Below are positions 17,149 to 24,891 of a stretch of 25,538 nt of DNA, piece by piece; positions within the stretch are counted from its first letter, which is position 1, and the number at the start of each line of letters is the position of its first letter. The notes beneath the pieces were generated by a model. That model was not told where the DNA came from, did not search any database, and worked only from the letters and a program-made list of their open reading frames with translations. Both the position numbers and the translations under genes were made by a program. Origin of the DNA: JADJQU01 sp035490315 (GTDB lineage: Bacteria > Planctomycetota > UBA1135 > GCA-002686595). The stretch covers positions 1 through 25,538 of the forward strand of contig DATHET010000083.1 in assembly GCA_035490315.1 (NCBI GenBank), in the 5' to 3' direction.

Positions 17149-18528
17149 ATGAACATGGGCCTTTTGCATTTTTCGAGTTCCTGCCTCCTGCTCGCCGCCC
17201 TCGCGGGCAGCGCTCACGCCGGCGGCGACCGCGACCAGGAGCTCGACGCGATCTGGAACGACGCGCTGTTCCAGAAGCAGTTCATCGGCGGCTATGGCAT
17301 CAACGCCGAGATCGAGCCGCGCGTCACGCCGGAGGAAGTCGCGATCCTGGAGAAGATCCGGCCGCTGATGGCTCACGACCTGCCGAAGGCCGAAGCCGCG
17401 CTGAAGAAGCAGATGAAGCCAGAGTGCTCGGCGATCCTCGATTTCACGCTGGGCGGAATCCAGTTCCAGCAGGACAGGCTTCCCGAGGCCCTCGCCAACT
17501 TCCAGCGCGCCGTGGCGAAGTTCCCGAGCTTTCGCCGCGCCTGGCGCAACCTCGGATTGATCAACGTGCGCAATGCGAGCTACGACGCGGGGATCAACTC
17601 GTTCATCCGGATGATCGAGCTCGGCGGGGGAGACGCCTATGCCTACGGTTTGCTCGGCTTTGCCCACTCGGCCAAGCAGGATTACCAACCGGCCGAGGCC
17701 GCGTACCGGAATGCGCTTCTGCTTCAGCCCGACAACACCGAATGGCGCCTGGGTCTGACGCGCTGCGCGTTCAAGCAAGGCAAGTTCGAGGAGTGCGCCT
17801 CGCTGCTCGACGTGTTGATCGCGCGCTATCCCGACAAGACCGACTTCTGGATGCTCCAGGCGCACACGTATCTCGGCATGAAGCGGCCGCTGCAGGCCGC
17901 AGGCAACCTCGAGTCGGTCGATCGGCTCGGCCATTCGACTGTCGACAGTCTGCACACGCTTGGCGACATCTACCTGAGCGAGAATCTTCCGGATCTCGCG
18001 ACCCGGGCTTATCTGCGAGCGATCGACCTCGACGCGGACCAGCCGCCGGCGCGGCCCCTGCGCTGCGCGGAGACCCTTGCTTCGCGCGGAGCGACGAGCC
18101 AGGCGCGGCAGGTCGCGGCCCATGTGCGCGAGACCTTCGATGGCAAGCTCGAGGACGGCGATCGGCGCAAGCTCTTGAAGCTCGAAGCGCGCCTCTCGAT
18201 GGCCGAGGGCGAGGGCGGGAGCGAGACCGCGGCTGTGCTCGAGGAGCTCGTCAAGCTCGACCCGCTCGATGGCGAAGCCTTGATGCTGCTCGGCCAGCAC
18301 TATGCGAAAGCGGGCGAGCCGGACCGCGCCATCTTCTACTACGAGCGCGCCGGGAGTCTCGACGCCTTCGAGGTCAACGCCAAGGTGCGCCAGGCCCAGG
18401 TCCTGGTCGGCCTCGGGCGTTACACCGACGCCCTGCCGCTCTTGCGCCGTGCCCAGGAGGTCAAGCCTCGCGAGGACATCGCGCGCTATCTCGAGCAGGT
18501 CGAGCGCATCTCCAAGTCGGGGCGCTGA
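17149..18528 (+). CDS. Exported tetratricopeptide-repeat protein of the TonB locus
   Basis: The 459-residue protein starts with a signal peptide (LLHFSSSCLLLAALAGSAHA). The mature part is almost wholly helical-repeat sequence, with TPR-like units such as GGIQFQQDRLPEALANFQRA, LGFAHSAKQDYQPAEAAYRN and LLGQHYAKAGEPDRAIFYYE. The likely location is the periplasm, or the inner face of a membrane. It starts three bases after the tonB stop, so it is co-transcribed and probably co-translated with the energising complex. A TPR protein closes the similar DUF3450-exbB-exbD-tonB clusters I recall from proteobacteria. Its role is unknown; a scaffold or adaptor for the TonB complex or its client is a reasonable guess. 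Two Met codons (17149 and 17155) are possible starts. Confidence 0.87.
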   Translation: MNMGLLHFSSSCLLLAALAGSAHAGGDRDQELDAIWNDALFQKQFIGGYGINAEIEPRVTPEEVAILEKIRPLMAHDLPKAEAALKKQMKPECSAILDFTLGGIQFQQDRLPEALANFQRAVAKFPSFRRAWRNLGLINVRNASYDAGINSFIRMIELGGGDAYAYGLLGFAHSAKQDYQPAEAAYRNALLLQPDNTEWRLGLTRCAFKQGKFEECASLLDVLIARYPDKTDFWMLQAHTYLGMKRPLQAAGNLESVDRLGHSTVDSLHTLGDIYLSENLPDLATRAYLRAIDLDADQPPARPLRCAETLASRGATSQARQVAAHVRETFDGKLEDGDRRKLLKLEARLSMAEGEGGSETAAVLEELVKLDPLDGEALMLLGQHYAKAGEPDRAIFYYERAGSLDAFEVNAKVRQAQVLVGLGRYTDALPLLRRAQEVKPREDIARYLEQVERISKSGR

Positions 18529-18605
18529 TCGCGCGGCTCTCGAAGCTTCTCCCGCCCTTCACGATCCAGCAACAAAGCGCCCCTACTGTCTCGAAACGCG
18601 GCGAT

Positions 18606-18628
18606 AGCAGGGGAACGTCTCTCCTGCT
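18606..18628 (+). terminator. Intergenic hairpin between TPR and beta-helix genes
   Basis: AGCAGGGGA and TCTCCTGCT form a 9-bp stem with one G-U pair around an ACGTC loop, 77 bases after the TPR stop and 36 bases before the next start. Without a U tract it may be a partial terminator or an mRNA-processing or stabilising stem. Such a stem would let the secreted protein be expressed at a different level from the membrane complex. Confidence 0.4.
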
Positions 18629-18651
18629 CGACGTGAATCGAACACCTTGTC

Positions 18652-18656
18652 GGGAG
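18652..18656 (+). promoter_or_regulatory. Ribosome binding site deciding the GTG start of the beta-helix gene
   Basis: GGGAG stands eight bases before the GTG at 18665. It argues against the in-frame TTG at 18647, which lies upstream of this site. Confidence 0.7.
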
Positions 18657-18664
18657 ATGATGCA

Positions 18665-20656
18665 GTGAGAAGTTCCATCAAGAAAACAGCAGCAGGCTTG
18701 ATGCTGGGGGGCGCCTTCGCCGGCGCAGCCCATGCAAGCGAAGTCCTGGTGTCGAGCAACATCGCCGTTTCCACCACCTGGACGGCCAACAACACCTACA
18801 ACCTCCAGGATCAGATCTACGTCCTGCCGGGCGCGACCTTGACGATCGAAGCTGGCACCGTGATCGCCTGCACCACGAACCTCGGCGGCAGCCTCGCGGT
18901 GTGCAAGGGCGCACAGATCTTCGTGCAAGGCACGCAGTCGGCGCCGGTGATCATGACGTCCAAGGCGGACATGCTGACCTGGACCGGCGGCAACCCGCAA
19001 ACGGGTACCTGGCGCGAGGCCTGCAACGAATGGGGCAACCTCACGATCATGGGCGACGCCTACGTGTCCGAGAACGCGGTGGTCGGCAACACCCCGGTTC
19101 CCAGCGCGAGCAACGTCGGCGCGATGGAAGGCCTGGTCGCGGCCTTCCCCGGTGACACCAAGGTCCTGTACGGCGGAGGCAACGACGACGACGACAGCGG
19201 CACGGTCACGTACCTCTCGCTGCGCTACGGCGGCAAGGTGATCGGCCTGGGCAACGAGCTCAACGGTCTCTCGCTCGGCGGTATCGGTCGCAACACCGAC
19301 CTCCACCACATCGACATCATGAACAATGTCGACGACGGCATCGAGATCTGGGGCGGGACCCTGAACATCAAGTACTTCAACATCTGGAATATCGGCGACG
19401 ATTGCTTCGACGTCGACCAGGGTTGGCGCGGCAAGGCGCAGTTCGGCCTGCTCGTCCAGGGCTACAGCGTCGACGCGGCCCAGGGCTCGGGCGTGGGTGA
19501 CAACTGCTTCGAGACCGACGGCGCGGAAGACTCGGACTGGCAACCGGTCACGACTTCCACGATCTACAACTGCACGGTCATCGGTCAGCCGATCGACGGC
19601 GACCATGGCACCGCCTGGCGCGACAACGCTCGCGTGCAATACCGCAATTGCATCTTCATGGACCTCGGCGAGGAGCTGGTGAAGCTCGACAACGTCGATG
19701 GCGACGGCGCGCACGGCTACGGATTCAACGGCACGCTTTCCTGGGCCAACACCTGGACGACGGCCTACAACGCCGTGCCTGCCCACGCGAACGATTTCAC
19801 GAGCGGCAGCCACGCCAGCCATTACCCGGCTCAGACTTCCGGCATGCTCGCGGAAGTCACGGACAGCGTGTTCTACCGCAACCTGTTCGCTTCGGCCTAC
19901 ACGCAAGCGACGACCGTCGGCGTGTTCGCCGCGGGCAATAACAACGTGGTGATCCCGGGCTTCAACCCGATCGACTCTCCGATCGCGTCGATCACCCGCG
20001 GTCCGTCCGTGGTCAAGGGCGGCAAGACGATGCTGCCCGTGATCGGTCTCGATCCGCGTCCGGCGAATCAGGCCCTGACCAGCGTCGCGACGGCGCCGGC
20101 CGACGGCTTCTTCACCACGGCTCAGTACCGCGGAGCCTTCGCTCCCGGTCAGTCCTGGCTGCGCAACTGGACGGCCGCTCACGCCTTCGGCTTCACGCCG
20201 GACGTGACGTCTTCCGTCACCTACTGCACGGCGAAGGTCAATTCGCTGGGCTGCACGCCGCAGATCAGCTCGGTCGGAGTTTCGAGCGCGACTGCCGGCT
20301 CGGGCTTCACGGTGCTCGTGGGCAACGTGGTCAACAACAAGCCGGGCCTGCTGCTCTACTCGAACACGGGTCGCGCCGCGGTGCCCTTCCAAGGCGGCTT
20401 CCGCTGCATGAACGCCCCCGTGCGCCGCACGGTCGGCATCAGCTCGGCCGGGAATCCTCCGCCGAACGACTGCTCGGGCGTGTACGCGATCGACGTCAAC
20501 GCCTTCGCCGTGGGAGCCCTCGGCGGTTTGCCGCAGGCCTACCTGCTCACGCCGGGCACCGTGGTCGACTGCGAAATGTGGGGCCGCGACAACGGCTTCA
20601 CGCCGCCCAACAACTCGACGCTCTCGGATGCGCTCGAGTTCACGGTCGGACCGTGA
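18665..20656 (+). CDS. Secreted right-handed beta-helix-like protein with YCTAK C-terminal domain
   Basis: The 663-residue exported protein has an unknown function. The signal peptide is about residues 1-24 (AGLMLGGAFAGAAHA). The body opens with QIYVLPGATLTIEAGTVIAC and continues with short strand repeats rich in Asn, Gly and Asp. LSLRYGGKVIGLGNELNGLS, LGGIGRNTDLHHIDIMNNVD, DGIEIWGGTLNIKYFNIWNI and GDDCFDVDQGW are turns I recall from a beta-helix family common in Bacteroidetes secreted proteins. I do not see pectate-lyase catalytic motifs. Residues 520-663 are the YCTAKVNSLGC domain shared with the BNR-repeat protein at 6258-8210. The GTG start is fixed by a GGGAG site. It follows the TonB/TPR genes on the same strand, so it may be the client or ligand-capturing partner of the receptor (inference). 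A strong hairpin follows the stop. Confidence 0.78.
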   Translation: MRSSIKKTAAGLMLGGAFAGAAHASEVLVSSNIAVSTTWTANNTYNLQDQIYVLPGATLTIEAGTVIACTTNLGGSLAVCKGAQIFVQGTQSAPVIMTSKADMLTWTGGNPQTGTWREACNEWGNLTIMGDAYVSENAVVGNTPVPSASNVGAMEGLVAAFPGDTKVLYGGGNDDDDSGTVTYLSLRYGGKVIGLGNELNGLSLGGIGRNTDLHHIDIMNNVDDGIEIWGGTLNIKYFNIWNIGDDCFDVDQGWRGKAQFGLLVQGYSVDAAQGSGVGDNCFETDGAEDSDWQPVTTSTIYNCTVIGQPIDGDHGTAWRDNARVQYRNCIFMDLGEELVKLDNVDGDGAHGYGFNGTLSWANTWTTAYNAVPAHANDFTSGSHASHYPAQTSGMLAEVTDSVFYRNLFASAYTQATTVGVFAAGNNNVVIPGFNPIDSPIASITRGPSVVKGGKTMLPVIGLDPRPANQALTSVATAPADGFFTTAQYRGAFAPGQSWLRNWTAAHAFGFTPDVTSSVTYCTAKVNSLGCTPQISSVGVSSATAGSGFTVLVGNVVNNKPGLLLYSNTGRAAVPFQGGFRCMNAPVRRTVGISSAGNPPPNDCSGVYAIDVNAFAVGALGGLPQAYLLTPGTVVDCEMWGRDNGFTPPNNSTLSDALEFTVGP

Positions 20657-20683
20657 TCCTGAACGACTGAACTGATTCGAAAC

Positions 20684-20718
20684 CAGCGGCTCGCGGGAGT
20701 CTCTCCCGCGGGCTGCTG
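20684..20718 (+). terminator. Strong 16-bp terminator-like hairpin after the beta-helix gene
   Basis: The arms 20684-20699 and 20703-20718 pair over 16 positions with only two G-U wobbles, around a TCT loop. The stem is very GC-rich and begins 28 bases after the stop codon. No U run follows, so termination might need Rho, or the stem may protect the 3' end of the message. Confidence 0.65.
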
Positions 20719-20750
20719 GGCTCATTCCGACCGATGAAACGAAGGCTGCC

Positions 20751-22013
20751 ATGAAATCGAGCTCGCGAGCATTCCTGCTGTCCGCCGTCCTGGCCTTGTG
20801 CGCCGGATCCATCCTGTCCTCGCTTCCCGTCGGCTGCAGCCACGACGCCCAGGCGAGCTCGACTTGGAAGCTCGCGGAATTCCAGGTCGAGCTGCTCGAG
20901 CTCGCGTCCAAGACGGCTTCGGCCTTGCCGAGCAATCCGCACGTCAAGACTCGCTCGCGTCTGCAGGAAGAGGTCGCGACTGCCTGCCTCGCCCTCGAAC
21001 AGCCCGAACGGGCCATGAAGATCGTCGAAGCGATCGAGAACTGGCGGCGTGGAACGGGTTACGCGGACATCGCGAGCTGGTGCGCCAGCCACGGGAAGCA
21101 GGAGACTGCCCGCCATTGCATCGACCTCGCCCGCAAGGTCGCCGATACAACTGAAGCCGGAGACGCCGAAGGCGAAAGCTCGCAGACCTGGCGCCGCGAC
21201 AGGATCCGCGCCGGGATCGCGAGGGCCTGCCTGGTCCTCGGTGAATCGAAGCAGGCCGCCGAGCTCGAAGCCGGGCTTGCCGGCTCGGAGGTGGGATCGC
21301 TGCACGCAGCCAAGGCGAAGCTGCAGGGCGCCGACGCTCCCGAGACCCTCGATGCCAGGCTGCTCGAGCTCGACCCCGTGCTCGCAACCGGCGATTTCGA
21401 TCAGCTGCGCGACGCGCTCGGCGTCTGCGCGAGTCTCTTCGACCGCTTCTACGCGGACGCGGAGCGCCGCACGCGCGCCCAGGAGAAGATCGTGAGCTCC
21501 TGGACGAAGCTGCCGGCTCAAGTGCGCATCGAGTTGATGTTCGAGCTGACCGGAATTGCCCTGGACCACGCGGATCGATCCCTGGCCCTGACCCTGGTCG
21601 ACGACACGCAGCGTCTCGTCGAGGGCTCGCGCTGGCTGCCGGAGGATCAGATTCCGCTGGCGGCGAAGCTCGCGGGGCTTCGCCAGCGCGCCGGCGGCGA
21701 GACCCAGGCGCGCACGGAACTCGCCGCTGCCCTGGCTGCCTTCGACGCACACCGCCAGCGGATCGTGGACATCCGCCGCGCCGCGGTTCTGCGCTCGATC
21801 GCCGAGGCGTACCAATCGATGGGGGACACCGCCGCGGCCCTCGAGCTCTACGCGCGGGCCGTCGAGGAAGGCATCGCCAATCCCAACTCGCGTCCGCGCG
21901 CGGAAGATCTCGCAGCGACCTGCTGCTCGATGGCCCAGCACGCGATCGCTCCCGGGCCGCAGCTCTGGTCGAGGCTGCGCGAGATCCACCAGGGCCTGAA
22001 ATCGCCCTGGTAG
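20751..22013 (+). CDS. Exported helical-repeat (TPR-like) protein, function unknown
   Basis: I do not recognise a named family. The 420-residue protein begins with a hydrophobic export signal (AFLLSAVLALCAGSILSSLP) ending in VGC. This could be a lipoprotein lipobox, but Pro at the -3 position makes it a poor one. The rest is all-helical, with degenerate TPR-like units such as ATACLALEQPERAMKIVEAI, ADIASWCASHGKQETARHCI, ARACLVLGESKQAAELEAGL and AEAYQSMGDTAAALELYARA. It lies downstream of the beta-helix gene on the same strand but behind the strong hairpin, so it may be a separate or reduced-level transcript. GAAGG stands five bases before the ATG. Its stop is 12 bases from the stop of the convergent glycoside hydrolase gene. 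Confidence 0.7.
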   Translation: MKSSSRAFLLSAVLALCAGSILSSLPVGCSHDAQASSTWKLAEFQVELLELASKTASALPSNPHVKTRSRLQEEVATACLALEQPERAMKIVEAIENWRRGTGYADIASWCASHGKQETARHCIDLARKVADTTEAGDAEGESSQTWRRDRIRAGIARACLVLGESKQAAELEAGLAGSEVGSLHAAKAKLQGADAPETLDARLLELDPVLATGDFDQLRDALGVCASLFDRFYADAERRTRAQEKIVSSWTKLPAQVRIELMFELTGIALDHADRSLALTLVDDTQRLVEGSRWLPEDQIPLAAKLAGLRQRAGGETQARTELAAALAAFDAHRQRIVDIRRAAVLRSIAEAYQSMGDTAAALELYARAVEEGIANPNSRPRAEDLAATCCSMAQHAIAPGPQLWSRLREIHQGLKSPW

Positions 22014-22025
22014 CCGCGCGACTCC

Positions 22026-24557
22026 TCAGTCGTACATCGTCAAGCCCGGCGTGAAAGCCGCGGCGCGCAGATAATCCGCCGTGACGGCCTCGACCTGTGC
22101 CGGCGACAAGCCCTGTCCGAGCGCGAGGCCCTTGAACATCGCGATGGCGGACTGGGTTTCATAGGTGCGCCGGAAAACGCGCTCCAGACTCAGCGCCGAA
22201 GGAGTGCTCGAGTTGAGCACGGCCTGCGAATAGCCCACGTCCCACGCGGGCTCGATCTGCGTGCCCTCGTTCCAGTCATTCCAGGTCGCGATCTGGATCC
22301 AGTCGGAGCCCGAATCGATCGCTGCCGACCAGGTCAGGGCATGGAAGGCTCCGCCGAGATCGGAGGCGATGCGCACGCAAAGCGGCGACCCGTCCTTGCC
22401 GGTCAGATTGTTGTTGGACCATCCGGCGACACCGCTGTCGTCGAAGCCCGGCCAGGCGATCGCCACGCTGAAGCGATTCTGATCTTCCCCGGCAGCCCAC
22501 CTGCAATTCTGCGCGTCGACCGCGGCAGCATGGCTGGTCAGCTCAGACGGCGTCGGCGCGGGCCAGGAAGCTTGCTGATTCACGAAGTCGCTGAAGGTCT
22601 GGTACTCGAGCAGATTGAGCGAGAGCAGATTCCAGCGCGACATGCCGTTGAACGGATTGGAAGCGGGCGGCAGCCCCGGCTCCGTGTCGGCGATCAGGCA
22701 GATTTCGCGCCCTGTCGCCAGCTCCACGTTGTCCTTGATCGTCCGCCAGGCCGAGTCGTCGAGGCACTGGGTGCCCTGGCTGTTGCAGATGGCGTTCCGG
22801 AAAATGTAGACGACCAGCCGGCCGTCGTGCTTCAACGCGCAACGACGCTTCGAGTGCGTCTTGAGCAGGTGCTTCAGGTCCTTCTCGATGCCCTGCTGCT
22901 TCTGCAGCAGCGTCAATTCATTGGGCAGCCAGCCCGTGAAGTGCACCTTGGGCTCGTACATGACGGCGACCTTGAGGTCCGAGCCGGATTGCTCCGCCGC
23001 ATCGAGCAGGCCCTCGAACGACTCCTCGTTGATCGGCTCGCCGCCCTGCGACGCGATCTGCAAGGCGAGCTCGTGGCCCTGATAATCGAAGATGAGGTTG
23101 TCGATCCCGATCGCCTTGGCGAGCTTGACGTGATAATCGAGCACGGCAGCGTCGCGCGAATCGTAGGCTCCCGCGATCGGAAGATTGTCGATGCTCGTCC
23201 GCTCGCTCGTCGCGCCGTTGCGGCGCGAGTTGACGCGGAAGCACTGCGGGCTGGTCGAGCAATCCGGATTGTGCGCGAGCTGCGCGTAGTTGGGATCGCA
23301 GGCCGGCGGTGCCGTCCAGCACCAGTTGCGCCAGATCGCGCTCGGGCTCACGGGATTCGTGGTCGCACCGGGGAAGTGCGGCGAGCGGAACCAGCCGAGG
23401 TAATTGCAGCCGACGAGCTTGCGCGGGTTTCCGTTGACGGAAAAGCGTTCGCCCACCTGGATGAAATCGACCCGCACGGTTCCGGAGAGCGATTTCTGGA
23501 GCTCGACCCGCAGGTGGGTGCTGCCGAAAGGAATCCGGGGCGTCGCGCTCGGCGTGGTTTGCAGGAACTTCCAGGCGCGTTTGTCAGCGCTGGTCGGATT
23601 CCATTGCACGCTCGCGATTTCCTGCGCGGCGCCCGGAGGCGTTCCGCTGGTCCAGGCCAGCACGCGCAGCTTGATCCACGCTTGCGGCGAGGACTGCGCC
23701 GACAGTGCGGCGTCGTTCTCCACGAAGACCCAGGCGCAGGCCTCACTCTGCTGCTTCGGCGCCGGGGCCGCGCGGCCATCGAGGATCGGGAGCGCCTGGC
23801 TCACGGAAGCAGCCGCTGAGCCCGAGAACTCGAGGTAGCGCTCGCCGTAGTAGGCACCGGCGTGGGCGCCGACCGCGGCATTTCCCTGCGCGTTCCAATG
23901 CGCCGCGAACAGCGCAGGGTCCTCGAAGCTCGGATCGATCAGGCCGAACTCCGCGTATTCGAATTCTCCGCCCTGCACTTCGTCGAACCAAGCGGTGCCA
24001 GGAGCGTCCATCCGCAGGACCAGGCTGAAGACCGTCGTGCCCAGGGGAATGCGCGCATCGAAGCCGGGCGTCGGCTGAGTATGCAGATACAGCCACTGCC
24101 CATGCGGCTCCGCACCAGGTTGGAGATGGTCGGATTCGGCGATCGTCTGGGTGGAGAAACCATCGGAAGCGTTGACCTGCAGGTACACGTTGCCGCTGAC
24201 GCAATCGTTCCCGAGGAACACCCAGGCGCCGAATTCGATTTTCTCGCCGATCGCAGGCATCTGCGCGGTGCCGGCCAGGGCGAGCGTCTGGCCGCCCATG
24301 GGCACGTCGAGCGAAAGCGCGGCCTGCACGCCAACCGGGAGACTGCAGCGCGCGGTCGTCGGGTTCGCCCCGGAACTGAAGTGCATCGTCCCGTCGCTGC
24401 TCCACGCACTCCAATCCGTGAGCCCCTTGTCGAAACTCGGGTTGGGCAAGGCGTATCGGCTGGCCGCTCCGATGCCCGCCTGCGCGACCGATGGATCGAT
24501 CAACGCGGCCAGGGCGACTGCGAGTGCCGCTCGCCATCGGATCGATTCCGGTCTCAT
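22026..24557 (-). CDS. Large secreted GH99/GH71-like glycoside hydrolase candidate
   Basis: The 843-residue protein has a signal peptide (ALAVALAALIDPSVAQAG). Two similar beta-rich modules follow, about 34-200 (ALPNPSFDKGLTDWSAWSSD) and 207-375 (GLIDPSFEDPALFAAHWNAQ). Each starts with the NPSF/DPSFE pattern of carbohydrate-binding-like jelly rolls. From about 380 a TIM-barrel-like domain shows VGCNYLGWFRSPHFPG, VLDYHVKLAKAIGIDNLIFD, DLKVAVMYEP and, near the end, ATWNDWNEGTQIEPAWDVGY. The last motif matches the catalytic loop of GH99 enzymes, NEWxEGTQIEP, with Asp761 in place of the first Glu and Glu764 retained. GH71 enzymes have a related NDYGES. The substrate is therefore open: alpha-mannan or alpha-glucan linkages are the family precedents. 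It lacks the YCTAK domain of the other two secreted proteins. The ATG at 24557 follows a weak GAGAAG site. Confidence 0.75.
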   Translation of the reverse strand: MRPESIRWRAALAVALAALIDPSVAQAGIGAASRYALPNPSFDKGLTDWSAWSSDGTMHFSSGANPTTARCSLPVGVQAALSLDVPMGGQTLALAGTAQMPAIGEKIEFGAWVFLGNDCVSGNVYLQVNASDGFSTQTIAESDHLQPGAEPHGQWLYLHTQPTPGFDARIPLGTTVFSLVLRMDAPGTAWFDEVQGGEFEYAEFGLIDPSFEDPALFAAHWNAQGNAAVGAHAGAYYGERYLEFSGSAAASVSQALPILDGRAAPAPKQQSEACAWVFVENDAALSAQSSPQAWIKLRVLAWTSGTPPGAAQEIASVQWNPTSADKRAWKFLQTTPSATPRIPFGSTHLRVELQKSLSGTVRVDFIQVGERFSVNGNPRKLVGCNYLGWFRSPHFPGATTNPVSPSAIWRNWCWTAPPACDPNYAQLAHNPDCSTSPQCFRVNSRRNGATSERTSIDNLPIAGAYDSRDAAVLDYHVKLAKAIGIDNLIFDYQGHELALQIASQGGEPINEESFEGLLDAAEQSGSDLKVAVMYEPKVHFTGWLPNELTLLQKQQGIEKDLKHLLKTHSKRRCALKHDGRLVVYIFRNAICNSQGTQCLDDSAWRTIKDNVELATGREICLIADTEPGLPPASNPFNGMSRWNLLSLNLLEYQTFSDFVNQQASWPAPTPSELTSHAAAVDAQNCRWAAGEDQNRFSVAIAWPGFDDSGVAGWSNNNLTGKDGSPLCVRIASDLGGAFHALTWSAAIDSGSDWIQIATWNDWNEGTQIEPAWDVGYSQAVLNSSTPSALSLERVFRRTYETQSAIAMFKGLALGQGLSPAQVEAVTADYLRAAAFTPGLTMYD

Positions 24558-24653
24558 GCTTCTCGGAGTGCTTGGCCCTGCGACGAAAATGCGTTCGCTG
24601 GCTGGGAAGCTGGAGCCGATTCGAGCTTCTCACAAGACCCGATAAATCCTTGT

Positions 24654-24675
24654 CTCGCGGAATTCGTGTCGCGAG
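24654..24675. promoter_or_regulatory. Inverted repeat upstream of the glycoside hydrolase gene, possible operator
   Basis: CTCGCG and CGCGAG are separated by ten bases, giving a centre-to-centre distance of 16 bases. They lie about 100 bases upstream of the start codon at 24557. The spacing would suit a dimeric repressor, but a 6-bp palindrome in GC-rich DNA may be chance. Confidence 0.25.
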
Positions 24676-24843
24676 CAATTCACGTTGCTTCGATCGATTG
24701 AAATCCGCTTAGGCCGATACCGATAAGTGATCAGCGCGTCGTTTCATTCTCCGTGGAACTCCGTATCCAATTTGGAATCGTTCGTCGCAACATGAAGCAA
24801 TCGTTCGAAATGGCGCGAAAGTTTTTTTCGCGCTCGCTCACGC

Positions 24844-24870
24844 GATCCACGCTCGCTTGGAGCGTGGATC
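24844..24870 (-). terminator. Perfect 11-bp hairpin after the cupin gene
   Basis: GATCCACGCTC and GAGCGTGGATC form an uninterrupted 11-bp stem around a five-base loop, 21 bases beyond the cupin stop on the minus strand. On that strand the stem is followed further on by an A run, not a U tract, so it is not a textbook intrinsic terminator. The position still suggests a transcript end. Confidence 0.6.
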
Positions 24871-24891
24871 ACGTGCGAGTCATCTTCGCGC

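Larger units (their letters stand above)
24558..24891. other. Gene-free stretch between cupin and glycoside hydrolase genes
   Basis: These 334 bases are less GC-rich than the flanking genes and hold no convincing gene. Short open frames here lack family resemblance and a ribosome binding site. The stretch carries the cupin 3' hairpin (24844-24870), a T7 run near 24825, and a 6-bp inverted repeat (24654-24675). It must contain the promoter of the glycoside hydrolase gene, but I could not fix -35/-10 boxes. Confidence 0.5.

Noticed and set aside
16456..18300. A 614-residue minus-strand open frame over tonB and the TPR gene
   Set aside because: It runs antisense through two genes with clear domains and overlapping operon structure; its sequence is typical shadow composition.
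18461..21016. An 851-residue minus-strand open frame over the beta-helix gene
   Set aside because: It has no signal peptide, motif or ribosome binding site and is compositionally a shadow of the plus-strand gene.
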